Shown here: positions 39,431 to 51,275 of the stretch, piece after piece | Numbering within the stretch: the first letter of the stretch is position 1 | Layout of the letters: each line of letters starts with the position of its first letter | Assembly (NCBI RefSeq): GCF_000003815.2 | Contig: NC_049984.1 | Coordinates: 17,680,516 to 17,742,307, forward strand | DNA length: 61,792 nt | Source: Branchiostoma floridae | Taxonomy: Eukaryota; Chordata; Leptocardii; Amphioxiformes; Branchiostomatidae | Direction of reading: 5' to 3' | Notes under the pieces: generated by a model | The model's database searches: none | What the model saw: the letters and a program-made list of their open reading frames with translations, nothing else | Told to the model about the DNA's origin: nothing | Made by a program: the position numbers and the translations under genes

Positions 39431-39858
39431 GGCAGGATTCGTTACATGAACACATTTTACGATGCAGTTGTATGAAGTGTCAGTCATGAAATAAGGTAGA
39501 CTATTAAAAAGCTTTTAACGTTACAGCTTTTCTGTAGACCAGCTTTTACGTCCTTATATGCATGTATTTGTACACGTACACGTACCCAACGCGACATGAC
39601 TTCTATCCAGTGTTGTGCAGAAGTTTTCCACTTGAAACAGCACAAAAGTACGGCAATCAAAAAGTCTATTACAAGGGATAGGATTGCCTGCTGTGCTGGG
39701 AAAGTCGTGCTCTGCCCCCGCTGAATCTGTCACCTGCACAGCAGGTTGCTTATGTAACGTGCTGTCCGATTCTATTAAAGTCAAGAATCCTCACTTCATC
39801 TCTCCTCTATCAATACTTATATGGTAAGAAAACCTTGTGCTTTCTGCAATCAACATGT

Positions 39859-40076
39859 AACGCTGGATCACCTTTAACCGCTGGTAACCTATACTCGTTT
39901 TTTTAAAAAGCTGGATATTTTGGGATATTAATTGAACGGATGGTAGTTTCAAACTGCAATATTTTGAAGATATTGCAACTTGAAACCACCGACCGTCGAC
40001 TTGATATTCCTAGATATCCTGCCTTTTTCAGACAACGGAGATAGGTTACCTAGCGAATAAAGGTGAACTAGCGTTA
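39859..40076. mobile_element. Palindromic MITE, family A (copy 5)
   Basis: CTTTAACCGCTGGTAACC at left, inverse AGGTTACCTAGCGAATAAAG at right, centre TTTCAAACTGCAATATTTTG with its inverse. Confidence 0.8.
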
Positions 40077-41779
40077 TCATCATTATTCACCACCCATGGA
40101 GTACGCTATGTGTTTATGTTCTGATGATATCAGGCTCTGTTTGCACTACGTGCGCACTACCTAGATCCCATTTCAAGCACCATCTATAATCCTTCGTAAG
40201 TGCAACTTACGGGATGGCAAGTCGTCAAAATGATCCCTTATATTCCTCTTAAACTAGGTAGAACGGATTAGTGTGACATTACCCATTATACAGACGCACT
40301 TGGGGGCCACTTGACTGATGCAAATGCCCATCAACACGCCCTAGGTGGCTAATACTCCGAGCGTTTTTCAAATCGCCGTTTTGGTCGAAAAGGGCTGTTT
40401 TATTCTATAGCATCACCAGGGGTTCATCAAAAACCGTTTTAAAAACATCGAGATCATTAATTTACAGCTCACGTTCCCATAACAACCATCTACGATCGCC
40501 TGAAGGATAGAGAGCCCTTTTGAAAGTACCACTTGGTGGTGATTTGTTTATCAGGAATATTGTACTTGCCTTTCGAACTTGATTTCAAATCGTATTTACC
40601 GCTCAAACTAAGCCAAAGAATGTTAATACGGGCTTGATATATCACACGTGTGGCAGCCTTCTAACACTAGTCTACATAACGTTATACGCCTTGCTGTTAT
40701 TGAGAATACCAATCATTTCAATGTGTTGGAAAATCCTGTCAGAAGTCGGTGTTTTGCGGTCCTTGTCCAACGCCCGAAACATAAGGAAACTTTTACACGT
40801 TTCTAGCCATATGATGGATCCTAACTTTCTGTTAATATCATGATGGTAAAGGTAAAGCAACTGAGGTTAATATTTATACCCTTTTTTACGAAAGAGACCG
40901 AAGAGGATCATGGGATGTCTATCAACTCTGATGTCATAGCAGTGACGTCACTACCTCATTAACATATCACAATGGCGCCCAGTGGTAATGTAAAACACAC
41001 TGGGCCACCCATGCTCTTCTAGATGAGCTGTATATGGTTCTTTTAAGATCTGTGGTGGTTTCAAATGCTAGGCCGCCTGCTTTACCTTCCCCACCGAAAG
41101 GAAGATGCGACTCTTTTAAATTGCAATTCAAAGAAAGTTAAAGTCAAAGACTTTTTTTCCAGTCGTGACTAGGGCGCTAACCTGGGCTGCTGGCTCCACA
41201 GAAGTTGAACCACAGATATCCACACCACGTGGGCACGACTTCCTGCGATGAAACAGCATCAAACAATTTGTAGACATCCCTTTGAATGTTCTGGCCTGTT
41301 TGGATCTGTTTCACGTTGATTCACAGTAAGATTCTAAGCACGCAAAAATCGCCGTGTTATTCCGCACTCCTGTTAAGTTATAAATTCAACAGGAGACCAC
41401 GGCAGTGCCTGTAGGAATCAACACTTTTATCAGACATACACTTGACAAACTTCTCACACATCCGGCTACAGTAAGAGGGAAGTGTAAGATTGCCAGGAAA
41501 CCGAAGAGCTTTGAAAGTTCGTTAGTGGCGATGCCTTCAGTGAGTGCCTTTCATTACCTAGAGGAAATGGAAGTGAGGAATCACACCTCAAAGCGAACAG
41601 TGCTTTCTCAACACGATAGAGCCCAACTTGATTAGGCCTCAGCAAGTAAATAGTATGGATGAGATGAGAGCGCTTATTAATTTTCGCCTGATTTCAGAAA
41701 TAAAGAGATTTGTTTAAATCTTTTGGAGATGGTCACCATAACTAAAATTATCAAAATGAGCAAATATGTTATGTCGAAG
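40077..41779. other. Intergenic, nothing recognised
   Basis: Several short open frames, none with a recognisable domain or splice context. Confidence 0.35.
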
Positions 41780-42147
41780 CCTAACGATTGTACTTGTAGG
41801 AGTGACACTTGGGAGGTACCCAGGACTGTAGTTGTAGAAACTAGTTAGATAGTTGTTACATCAATATGGAAGCCATGAGTGTAGTTGCCAACATGGTTAG
41901 TGATACCAGTCTTCCACACTAGCGTCACCTTTACTACACCAGTACATGTCTCGAATACAGAAATGAATGCCTTGTTGGCTGTGATACTATTTTTGTCCCT
42001 TCAGATTCTTGTTGCAGTGTTTATGGTGTCTATTTTGAAAATGTAGCCATCTTATTTTTTGTATCCGTCTTGTTTTTTTCCGACCTATCTCAATTTTGTT
42101 TGCTGAAGAGGATGTCATCCTTAAAATATACTTGCTGTGGCCTAAAC
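41780..42147. mobile_element. MITE, family B2 (copy 2, partial)
   Basis: ATGGTGTCTATTTTGAAAAT, CCTATCTCAATTTTG and GAGGATGTCATCCTTAAAAT ending CTTGCTGTGGCCTAA are inverse to the left third of the 16223 element. Confidence 0.6.
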
Positions 42148-42781
42148 ACTTGAATGTAAAAATGTCTGGTAGGCAGTGGTAGCGCAAGATGTCTGGCATA
42201 GGTAAAGATAAGACAAACGTTTGACGCTTAAGGAATCTTGAAGGCGAGAACCGATATGTCTTGACTGGTTGAGTCCATATTATTTGTGCCACTGACCATG
42301 TAACGTTAGATAAAGAGTGCGCGGCCAAATTGGCAGAGCCGATGGTCTGGCATAGACAGAGATAACGCCAACGTTGAATGGTGCAGTAATAGCATCCCTG
42401 AAGGTGAGAACTGATACATGCTACCGTCTGGAGTCTAGATGAATATTGAGTGGAAGAGACTCGTCTTTCCTTTGCTTCTAAAAGGTCAAATTCGTTTACC
42501 TTATTCTGCGAAGCATAGATCTGTATCAATATCGTTTAAGTGGCCACGTAAAATATTTTACTAATGTATAGGAACAATGGAAGAGAATGAAGAAAGACTG
42601 AATGCAGCTATAGGACTTTCCAGACTATAGATGCAGAACCAAGTGACTGATGATGATGATAGGACAATGATACACAATATTTGAGATGTTTGAAAAAACT
42701 AGCCATTCGGACACTGTTTAGCCTTTGGTTACTGTGCTTGCCCCTGATAGATCGTCTTTGAAACTATGAAAAACTAGGGCA
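42148..42781. other. Imperfect internal repeat, otherwise empty
   Basis: GTCTGGCATAG-TAAAGATAA and GTCTGGCATAGACAGAGATAA, with GAAGGCGAGAACCGATA / GAAGGTGAGAACTGATA, show an imperfect tandem duplication of about 170 bp. No gene. Confidence 0.5.
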
Positions 42782-43026
42782 TTGGAAACTTTTTTCCTGT
42801 TATCTTTTGAATGCAAGCTGAAGCCAAGCAGCCACGGGACACGGTCTGTGGAGGAGGCCTTGTCCACCCCAATTCAAGTCCATTCACCCGAAAGGCACGG
42901 CACGGCGCCAACGTGTTCTCAATATGGAGTGTGCAAGCGTTGTCCAAGGACGGGTATGGACAAGGCCACTTGGTGTAAATGTGGTCTAAGATATGCACCA
43001 GAGGACTCATCGTGTGAAACTGCGTA
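42782..43026 (+). CDS. Cysteine-rich possible last exon (unassigned)
   Basis: The frame ends SQYGVCKRCPRTGMDKATWC, KCGLRYAPEDSSCETA and a stop. The eight-residue-scale cysteine spacing recalls a small secreted disulfide domain, and the base composition is richer in GC than its surroundings. TGCAAG before CTGAAGCCAAGC could be an acceptor. No partner exon is seen nearby and the family is unknown. Confidence 0.22.
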
Positions 43027-44387
43027 ACATTTCTGTATAGGCTACTTCACACACAATTGTACTTTCAACTCACGCTTGGTACCACTCAATATCCGCCATT
43101 TCTGTGTACTGTGGTAATGTTACAACACGGAAACCGTGTGTATAAGGTTACCTACTCAGCAATGTTGCATCTAGCTTTACGTGATCAGTCACATGTGCGC
43201 ACTCTAGACCAACCAATTTTGTACCAAAAGGTGTCGTCTAAATCCCACAGGGTGTTGAGACACCCCAAAACCACGCCGTACCGAAACCAGGTGCAGGTGC
43301 ATCAGGTGCATCCTTTTTTTGCAGGCTTTCCGTTGCGCTGGCGTTTTGTTTATGCGCTGAGTCACTACTTTTTAACATCAAGCCAGTTTCAATGTGGGTG
43401 CGACCAATTGTACGCATCATAGGGCACCCTAAAAGCCACATTAAAAACCAAACGCACAAAACCGATCTCTCTCTGCATTAATTGCCCTGGCCTCGTGTTG
43501 AAAATTACGAATAAGTGATCCCAAAAATATACACCTCAGTGCCCCGAATGGCCTACAAAGAAGGCTAAATAAAATGACTTTAACATGGATGTTTTCGGGA
43601 TAGTTCGTTGACCGCCACACAGAGAATCTATCGTCCTTGATGTTAACTGAGCCATTTAGAAAGTTGAATACACGCAATATCCCCTCCCCGAAGCCACGCT
43701 GACTTCATAATCTCCAAGAGCTCGCTTGTGAGACCTCTGTGCGCCCGGTCTGACCTTGTAGGCTTTCCAGGGTCTTTGGTCTGCAATTATGACGCACAAA
43801 AGATGGTAGGGATCATACACTCGGCGAACAAATTGCTCAGCGGGTTTCGGCTCATGTGTAACACAAGGATAAGCATCATTGGAGCACAAGCCTCCAACAT
43901 GGTAATAAAGGTCTCTATGCAGAATTTACATGCTAGTAATGTGCAGTTAAAGGCAGGTACATCATTATTCTAAAAATACGCCCGGTGGACAAGAAAGTAG
44001 GCTCATCGTACTGTTCCATGAAGCAAGATAAGTATGGAAACAGGTGCATAGTTGACCAAATCTCACTATCCTTCACCGTTTCACAATAGCTACAATTGAT
44101 CGGTTTTATGCTACACAATTGTAATTCCACAAACGTAGAGACGTGTTTTCCAAAAGAGATATACCAGCTGCACTTTCCCTGACGTTGACTCCTAATTGGA
44201 CCTTTTCTACGTCTCACTCCAAATGTCATCTGCCAGACTCCAGACGTTCTATACTTGCAAACTGTCATGCTCTCGAAAATTCTTAGCTTTATACGTGTGC
44301 CCGGATCTCGATCGATACTATCACTACTAGTTATCATCAGTAAGCACGATTTAGACTTGTTGAACAATCCTACATTGCAGACCTTGC
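43027..44387. other. Intergenic, nothing recognised
   Basis: No recognisable gene, RNA or repeat. Confidence 0.35.
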
Positions 44388-44698
44388 ATGATGTACAAAA
44401 TGACCATTAAACTGGTGGACGTACCGACTGATAAATATCTAATACCAGCTCAAAAAAAAGAGCAAGAAACAGCCATGACTTCAAGTACCAGAGTTACCAA
44501 CCTAGGATTGTGTGGTGAAAAATTCGTATTTTTCCAGAACTATCGTAGAGTGGAATTTGTTATCACCAAGCACAGTAGGGACATCTTCTCTGGATAGTTT
44601 CAAAGACCGCTTGCAGACAGATGTGAAAAAGTTAGGTGTGACAGGTCGTTCAGTGTAATATAACCAGATGCTGCCGCGCCGCGTGCCTGGTTATACCG
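44388..44698 (+). mobile_element. CR1/L2-like LINE 3' end
   Basis: With frameshifts it encodes VDVPTDKYLIPAQ, RTIVEWNLLSPSTVGTSS and LDSFKDRLQTDVKKLGVTGR, ending SV and a stop. This is the C-terminal signature of CR1/L2-type LINEs (FPRTI-x-x-WN-x-LP ... SLDSFK-x-RL). The 3' UTR AACCAGATGCTGCCGCGCCG is also found at 61235. Confidence 0.75.
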
Positions 44699-45150
44699 GC
44701 TATTTTTATTTATTTATTTATTTATTTGTTTGCATCAGGCCCATGGCCCATAAAAGCAGACGCGGTACGGAGATTTAAAAAAAATACACTTACAAAGAGT
44801 TAACTGTTATTTACATAGTGTCGCCAGAAGGTGCTATGGCGAAAGCCGTCCGAGTGGACAAGCAATCGGATTATGTCATTGTCAGAGGACAGCAAGCGTA
44901 TAGCAAATGAATGGGTGACCTTGCGGCGCCTTGCGTCAAACATGTCGGTCCGATTGTTTACAAACAAACAACTTGTGCTTGTATGCCTGCCGACCAAAAA
45001 GAGCAGTTTAAATACGCCGTGGTACGCCACTCGTAGTTTGGAGATAGCACTCATGCTGTAGTTACTCCAGATTTGAGCACAGTACATAGGGTAGCAATAC
45101 GCTGAGAACAACTCACTTTTTACCGCAAGAGACAATTTAAAAGCAAATTA
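44699..45150 (-). mobile_element. Second LINE 3' fragment, opposite strand
   Basis: Encodes LFSAYCYPMYCAQIWSNYS, SKLRVAYHGVFKLLFLVGRH and TDMFDARRRKVTHSFAIRL, the thumb/C-terminal region of a CR1-like reverse transcriptase. It ends in an AAATA-repeat tail at 44700-44730. It is tail-to-tail with the preceding LINE. Confidence 0.8.
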
Positions 45151-45230
45151 GGTGTACATAGCGATACATGTTTAGAATTTCAATCATATGCAATGTCAAC
45201 AATTAATTATGGTATAATCCATAGCTGCAA

Positions 45231-45384
45231 TAACGCTAGTTCACCTTTATCCGCGGGGTAACTTATATCCGTTGTACTCGATAACAGGAAATTTATGGAT
45301 GTCAAATCGAAGGACGGTATTCTCAAATTACGATGTTTTCAATCTCTTTTTTCAAACTCTTGTTTTGTTAAAAACGGAAATAGG
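45231..45384. mobile_element. Palindromic MITE, family A (copy 6, truncated)
   Basis: TAACGCTAGTTCACCTTTAT and the centre survive. The right end is lost where the next element begins (45387). Confidence 0.7.
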
Positions 45385-45386
45385 TG

Positions 45387-46242
45387 AGGCCATGTTGATT
45401 CAATTATATGGATGACATCCTCCAAGAACTCCAAAACTGATGCGAGCGAGCGAATAAAAAAAAGTTGCCTTCAGTATGAAATCAAAGTGGCCAGGAAGGT
45501 TGAACATAGGACTAAACACACATAATATGATATACCAACAGTTAGGTGTAGGGACCAGTACATCATACGGGTGCAAAACATTTTTTTCTTCTTGGACCAA
45601 TCCCAAAAAAAACAGACCTGAAAAAACAACAGAGGAACAGGTTTCGCCAATTACAAAATGGACACACTATGTCGGCAGCTATTTGGGGTCTAACCGGGGG
45701 GCCAAGAAGACAACAAGAGCGACGTCAAGTAGAGTTTATAGTCAATTGCACCAAGTTTCTACAGTCAAAGGTACAGAAACAGTTAGCCGTTTATTACATG
45801 GAGATGGGATTTTAAAATGCAGTGGGAGTCCAATAATCCACCAAACAGATTCCTTTGTAGCAAAATTGACCAATTACCATTGTTTTGAGTATTGCCGGTT
45901 CTCAAGTTTCCACAGACAATCAGGTCCAGGTTCATTTCCGGACCTGGAAATGATCTTCTGGACCTGAATTTTCTGTACTGGTACCTCCCCCAACCAACAA
46001 TAGATTTTTTTTTTCTTTCTGTCCTTTCACATCTTATTCTTTGACTTTAGATTCATTTTGGCATTCTATGGCATTAGTTATCTGTTTTCTGATACTTTTT
46101 TTTCAATCTACGGAATATTTGTGCTCATTTTACAGCTGCTTTGCACAATTTATTGTGTGGTCGAAAACGTTTTTTTTTTTGGAAATGGCCGCAAATTGGT
46201 GCGAGCGCGGATGTCATCCATATAGTCAAATCAACGTGGCCT
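45387..46242. mobile_element. MITE, family B3 (GGCCA / GATGACATCC ends) with nested insert
   Basis: Left AGGCCATGTTGATTCAATTA then TATGGATGACATCC; right inverse GGATGTCATCCATATAGTCA then AATCAACGTGGCCT. A second element (45548-45990) sits inside. Confidence 0.75.
45548..45990. mobile_element. Nested element, copy 1 of a GGTACC-ended family
   Basis: Ends near AGGGACCAGTACA and TGTACTGGTACCTCCC. Interior CACCAAACAGATTCCTTTGT and TCAGGTCCAGGTTCAT match the element at 47692. The plus-strand frame over it is not a gene. Confidence 0.7.
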
Positions 46243-46811
46243 TACCCCTCGGACAAAGGTGAATTACATATGACTTTATCGCAAATGAAATTCGACGGCA
46301 GAGATAACTTTACTTTACAAATACAAGTACTTCAAATATCCGCAGCACCCCTTTGAAACGTGGCGAGATGCAATTTGCTGAAGTGGTCGGCCTTGAAGGC
46401 CGCCAAGGGAGCCCTGGCATCACGTTTCCCTCAGAACTTCAATGTTGGCGGCGTTTTCATCTGCCGTCTACCGGCAAACCTTTTACGAAAGCGTTTTCGG
46501 GAAATGTAAATAGGGAGCTCTACTCAGACAGATTTCATTATGCTTCTAACTGGTCGCGCTTTAGGACGTATAGTCTAGGGACCACTGGCGCTTCAAAGAA
46601 AATGGGTTTTGTAATTCGGTCTCGGGATTGTTTTATGCATATGCAAGGAACGTGGCCTTCGTTGAAGAACCTGTCGACCATTTCTTATTCTTTAAAAAGT
46701 TTCTTATTATATACCGGTTTCTGTTGCGTTTGCTTGTGTTTGTTTGTGTTTACTTTCGGAATTCCATCAGATCTCCTCAAGGTAGCTAAGGCCTAGGTCC
46801 CAATTCCCAAC
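46243..46811. other. Unassigned stretch left of the ACTC repeat
   Basis: A 147-codon plus-strand frame exists (46353-46796) but has no recognisable domain or splice signal. I treat it as chance. Confidence 0.35.
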
Positions 46812-47165
46812 CCACTCACTCACTCACTCACTCACTCACTCACTCACTCACTCACTCACTCACTCACTCACTCACTCACTCACTCACTCACTCACTCACT
46901 CACTCATTCATTCACTCACTCACTCACTCACTCACTCACTCACTAACTCACTCACTCACTCACTCACTCACTCTCACTCACTCACTCACTCATTCACTCA
47001 CTCTCACTCACTCACTCATTCACTCACTCTCACTCACTCACTCACTCACTAACTCACTCACTCACTCACTCACTCACTCTCACTCACTCACTCACTCACT
47101 CACTCTCACTCACTCACTCACTCACTCACTCACTCACTCACTCACTCATTCACTCACTCACTCAC
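46812..47165. repeat. Long ACTC microsatellite
   Basis: About 354 bp of nearly pure ACTC units with scattered TCTC, ATTC and AACT interruptions. Confidence 0.97.
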
Positions 47166-47691
47166 AGGTAGGTAGGTCAAAGTCGGCCCGAGTCCAGAGC
47201 TTTTCCACCATCAAATGTATTTTTCGCTATAATACATGTAATGGCATCAACAGACTGCTTATTTGAGATAATTAAGGTGAATCGCAATTTTGTCTACTTA
47301 ATCTTAAATGGACGAACATGCTATTCAATTTGTTATCTTCAAGTAGGTAGCATGAGGCGACCTGAAAAATCACGATATGTTTCGTTTTTTCTTGACCAGG
47401 CGAGCGTACGAAATGGACATTTTCCTCAACGCTGACCAAAAGGCGATTTCATGTTTGTCACGAATGTTGAATGCGGCTGTTATCGTTTGAGTTTAGCTCC
47501 GGCTAATTTGTTTTCAGCTCGGGCACCATTCAGAAGCTACAGAATTACCCAGTCACTTCATTACATCAAGGTCCCGCGTGAGCCTCGGACGAACGTCTGA
47601 TGAATATGTCCAGGGATGTGCATAGGGATCTACTTGAAATGAATAGGGACAACCTTATAGTGACAAGGAAAAGATGGAAGGGTAGAAAATA

Positions 47692-48031
47692 GAGGTGGGT
47701 ACCGGCACGGTGTACCGGTACAAACCGTCTTTTTTCTTGTTGGACAGGGCCAGAAAAACCAGACCTGAAAAAAATCAGATTTTGGACCGATTAGAAAATA
47801 AACAGAAAATACCGGCTGGCGTTCACGTGTTTGGGGGCCTATGAGTCCAAGAAAATAACAAGAGCGAAGTGTAGGAGAGTTGATACTCCATCAAACAGAT
47901 TCCTTTGTAGCGGAATTGAGCATTGTTTTGAGTATCGCCCATTCACAAGATTTTAAAGATAATTAGGTCCAGGTTCATGTCTGGACCTGAACCGTACCTG
48001 TACCTGAATTTTCTGTACCGGTAGCCACCTC
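47692..48031. mobile_element. GGTACC-ended element, copy 2
   Basis: GAGGTGGGTACCGGC at left and ACCGGTAGCCACCTC at right are inverted. The interior matches 45548-45990 (CAAACAGATTCCTTTGTAGC). Confidence 0.8.
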
Positions 48032-48242
48032 TAAACACCGCTCCAAACAGCCTGTAATCTCCAAAAGACTTCGGAAGACAAAACATAACGTTTTTGCTAC
48101 CCGTTTTTGTTACAAGTTGTCTCGCTATCATCTCCAAGCAGATGGGGGATAGAATCATTAGTTGAAATCTGGGCCCTGGCTTGACGTCTGTCAAAAACAT
48201 GGGGGCAATAAAAACTGAATCAGATACTTATACATTTCGAAG

Positions 48243-48342
48243 CTGATGTACAATCAGAAAACTGATGTACAACCAGAAAACAGATGTACATCCCGAAAGC
48301 CATATGCTATCAGAAATTGACGTACAATCAGAAAACTGATGA
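48243..48342. repeat. 20-bp degenerate tandem repeat
   Basis: Four to five units of GATGTACAATCAGAAAACT type. Confidence 0.75.
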
Positions 48343-50580
48343 ATTGGAATAATTTTGAAAAGTCAATGAACGACAAAAAGGGAAACCAGTCAGGAAGTCT
48401 GCAAAGGAAGCGTCTTGCAGACAACATGAAAACATGTTCTTTGAAGGAATCTCGATCAGGGATATTATGTAATGTACTGTGTTCGATCAACTAAGCGGAA
48501 AGTAAAACATGTCTGTGAGGATCTTGTCATGTATGTTTTTCGGAAAACAGGAAACGCGTTCTTTCATGCACAAATAACAAATCCGGTTACGCAGTTACTT
48601 AATGACTCCGCTTCAGTGGGTAGAATCACTCTTCCTGTGATTAATTAAGAGCTGACATTCATCCCTTGGAAACTGTCGTTCTTGGAACTGCAGGAAGTCA
48701 TGGTCTCGTCTCGTCCTTTCATCCACCTTTCCTCTTTTCATCCACAATCCACTTATGCTGTACGCATGTGGAGAAACATGTGCCCTGATTTCTAAAGCGA
48801 ACATGATAAGCGAAAGGAGTTCGTAATCTGATATTCTGCAACGATTACCAATTACCATCTACATGCAACTGTAGTATCTATAGCACACCGCGCCAGTCAT
48901 ATCGGAATTATCTCGCATAAGCCTTTGGTGTAAAAATACACCTGCGACTGCTGGCAAGAGAGTAAGGGCAATGCTTGATTTCATGGATGGAGGACTTTCC
49001 GAACTCTACAAGAGCGCACAAAGAAGGGGAAAAGACGTAGAAACAATGTCGTCATGGTTTAAATCTACACCAACAACGTTAAGTGATCAGGAATATTTTA
49101 TTGTTACAAAAATGATTGTCAGCTTTTTTCTTTCTTCAGTTTGTCAACATTCTGGTTTCATATGTTTTTTACCATCATTCACGATACTCGCTTGAAGTCA
49201 TAATTTACTTTTTTGGCAATTTTTCCTTTGAACAGGCGGGCGAAAATCGGAGGCGTGTGGGGGTGTTTTCCATAACATCAGCTCAGTGTGGCAGAAAGAA
49301 CAGAGCTTATCGTATACCACCTGCAGACATATAATACCTACTGCTATTAACCCCTTATCCATGGGCATCTACTAACCTATATAAAGTAGACAGCAAGCCA
49401 ATACCGATGCCAATAGTGCGACGTCTTTTAAGAAGACATGACACTGGGTTCGACGTAGGTACCCAAGCCGTCTTTCTATAACGATCACTCGTTGAATCTG
49501 TCCATAAATTCCCCAAGGTAGCCTGGGGGAGGGGTTATTGTGTACAGCACATTTGCGATGCTTAGTAACCTTTCTCGACCGCGGTGATACTAAATATGAT
49601 AATAACGACTCCAGATATGTTTTGCTCAAAGAAAGCGGGGTACATGTTTCTCCACACGGCTTATGTAATTATAAGATTTCGCACAAAGAATCTATTTTGA
49701 GGGCTTTGCGGCTGAGATCTACATATACGTCAAACATAGTGGAAGACAAAATACAGTTCTATTACCTCCGGGGAAATAGCGTATTGAAATCAGTTGGTGT
49801 GTTTGTTTGTTTGCTTGCTTGTAGTCGTGTGTGTGAACAGTTCAGGAATTGGCATTTTAGACACGTCAGGGCCACTCACAGTATGTTGTCTCAAAGGTAC
49901 CAGAAAGGTCCAAGAAAGGTGATAGCAAATGGTTCAGATTTTCCCCAGGCGACTCATGCAGTGTTGTACCAATGGTGTGCACGTTTTCTATATGCCAGCT
50001 TGATGTAATGTTGTAGTGTATGAGTTGTGTTTAGGTTTGATAAAGTATGGTTCTTGAAATTGATGGCATTGAAAATGAAGGACTTGAAAATGAAACTGTG
50101 ACTTCAATGGTTATGAAAGAAGTGACGTCTTTATTGAAAATAATACATTTTATTCAGATGTTGCAATGTTTGCGGCTTTACCCATATAAAAAACCCACAC
50201 GCTACCGGAAAGGGGGGGGGGTCATCTCTCACAGCCTCTCCAAACAAAGAAATCAAGCTATCTTATCAAGATTTTGAGTTAGCGTTTTAGATTATACTCA
50301 ATATCGTTCTTCATGCACTATCTTTATCCTGCTGCGTTCAATGAGCCACTGGGAAAAATTTTGCAATAAAATTTATTCTTATCGTCAACTGTAACCTTTC
50401 GCTGAGCCAGACAATCTGACAGTATTTCTGGCAAACCGTGGGTGGAGAATCTGATGAGTTGACGCACGAGCTGGGGGTATACGTAACTTTGCCACAAGGC
50501 CATTGAATACCTTGTTTACAGTGCCCTTTTGTACGTGGATAGTCTATTTTTGCTCTAGCAGACTACCTACTCGGCATGCT
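48343..50580. other. Intergenic, nothing recognised
   Basis: Open frames up to 156 codons (49538-50008, plus) lack any recognisable domain. A G-run is at 50210-50220. Confidence 0.35.
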
Positions 50581-50830
50581 TAAAGGTGCGCTCCCACCGC
50601 ACTTGTGTCAAGCTTGCGACACTGTGGGGTTCGTTCACTGCGTCACTGTTTTGCTATTTTCGCAACTTTTAATAATTTAGATATTGCGTAATTCGGAAAA
50701 TTATGACTTAGAAGATAACAAAATACACAAAACGGAGAAAATTCGTTCTTTATCTCTGTAATTTCTTGAGTATCTTTCGAACCCCGCAGTGACGCAAGCT
50801 TGACACAAGTGCGGTGGGAGCGCACCTTTA
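50581..50830. mobile_element. MITE, variable-end group (copy 4)
   Basis: AAAGGTGCGCTCCCACCGCA then CTTGTGTCAAGCTTGCG at left and its inverse at right. Core AAAATACACAAAACGGAGAA, ATTCGTTCTTTATCTCTG is shared with 26728. Confidence 0.88.
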
Positions 50831-51240
50831 CCAATACATTCTCGTATGGAATTCTACACAAATAATTAACCACAGTAAGAGGGAGCTAAAATCTCACCTC
50901 CATGACAAAAGGTCCATGAAACTCAGCTCCACAGGATAGCCCACCTCCTTAAGTGTCCAAAAGTCAACTTTCATACGGTTCTTTAAACTTTAAATCTCCA
51001 AACAGATGGAAAGCTGACATTTGACCTCAGGCATCCAAGACTTAACTTGATTAACCTGATCTTGGGACTACTTCTCCCAGTGATCTTCCAACCCTTCCAA
51101 AACACATTTTGGGCCAAAATTACTCAATAGAAATCCTAACCTACAACATCCAACTCAAAAATGACAACACTCAAAACGTATCTTCCAAAAAAATGAAATT
51201 TTATTGTTCTATACCCGGTACTACATTCACACTCACCGGG
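50831..51240. other. Intergenic, nothing recognised
   Basis: A run rich in CCAAAA/CTCCA words. No gene or repeat identified. Confidence 0.35.
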
Positions 51241-51275
51241 AAGCCTGTGCGCATGCGCCAATAGAAATCCCTGCC
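51241..51275 (+). promoter_or_regulatory. NRF1 site fused to a CCAAT box
   Basis: TGCGCATGCGCC at 51248-51259 is a near-consensus NRF1 palindrome and overlaps CCAAT at 51258-51262. This pairing is typical of broadly active promoters. No attached gene is recognised, so it may be an orphan or non-coding promoter. Confidence 0.4.

Noticed and set aside
41987-42529. 180-codon minus-strand frame
   Set aside because: Overlaps a family B2 MITE fragment and an internal duplication; the translation matches nothing known.
46353-46796. 147-codon plus-strand frame
   Set aside because: No domain, splice signal or promoter; lies between a MITE and a microsatellite.
49538-50008. 156-codon plus-strand frame
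   Set aside because: No recognisable domain. Frames of this length are expected by chance in 60 kb on six frames.
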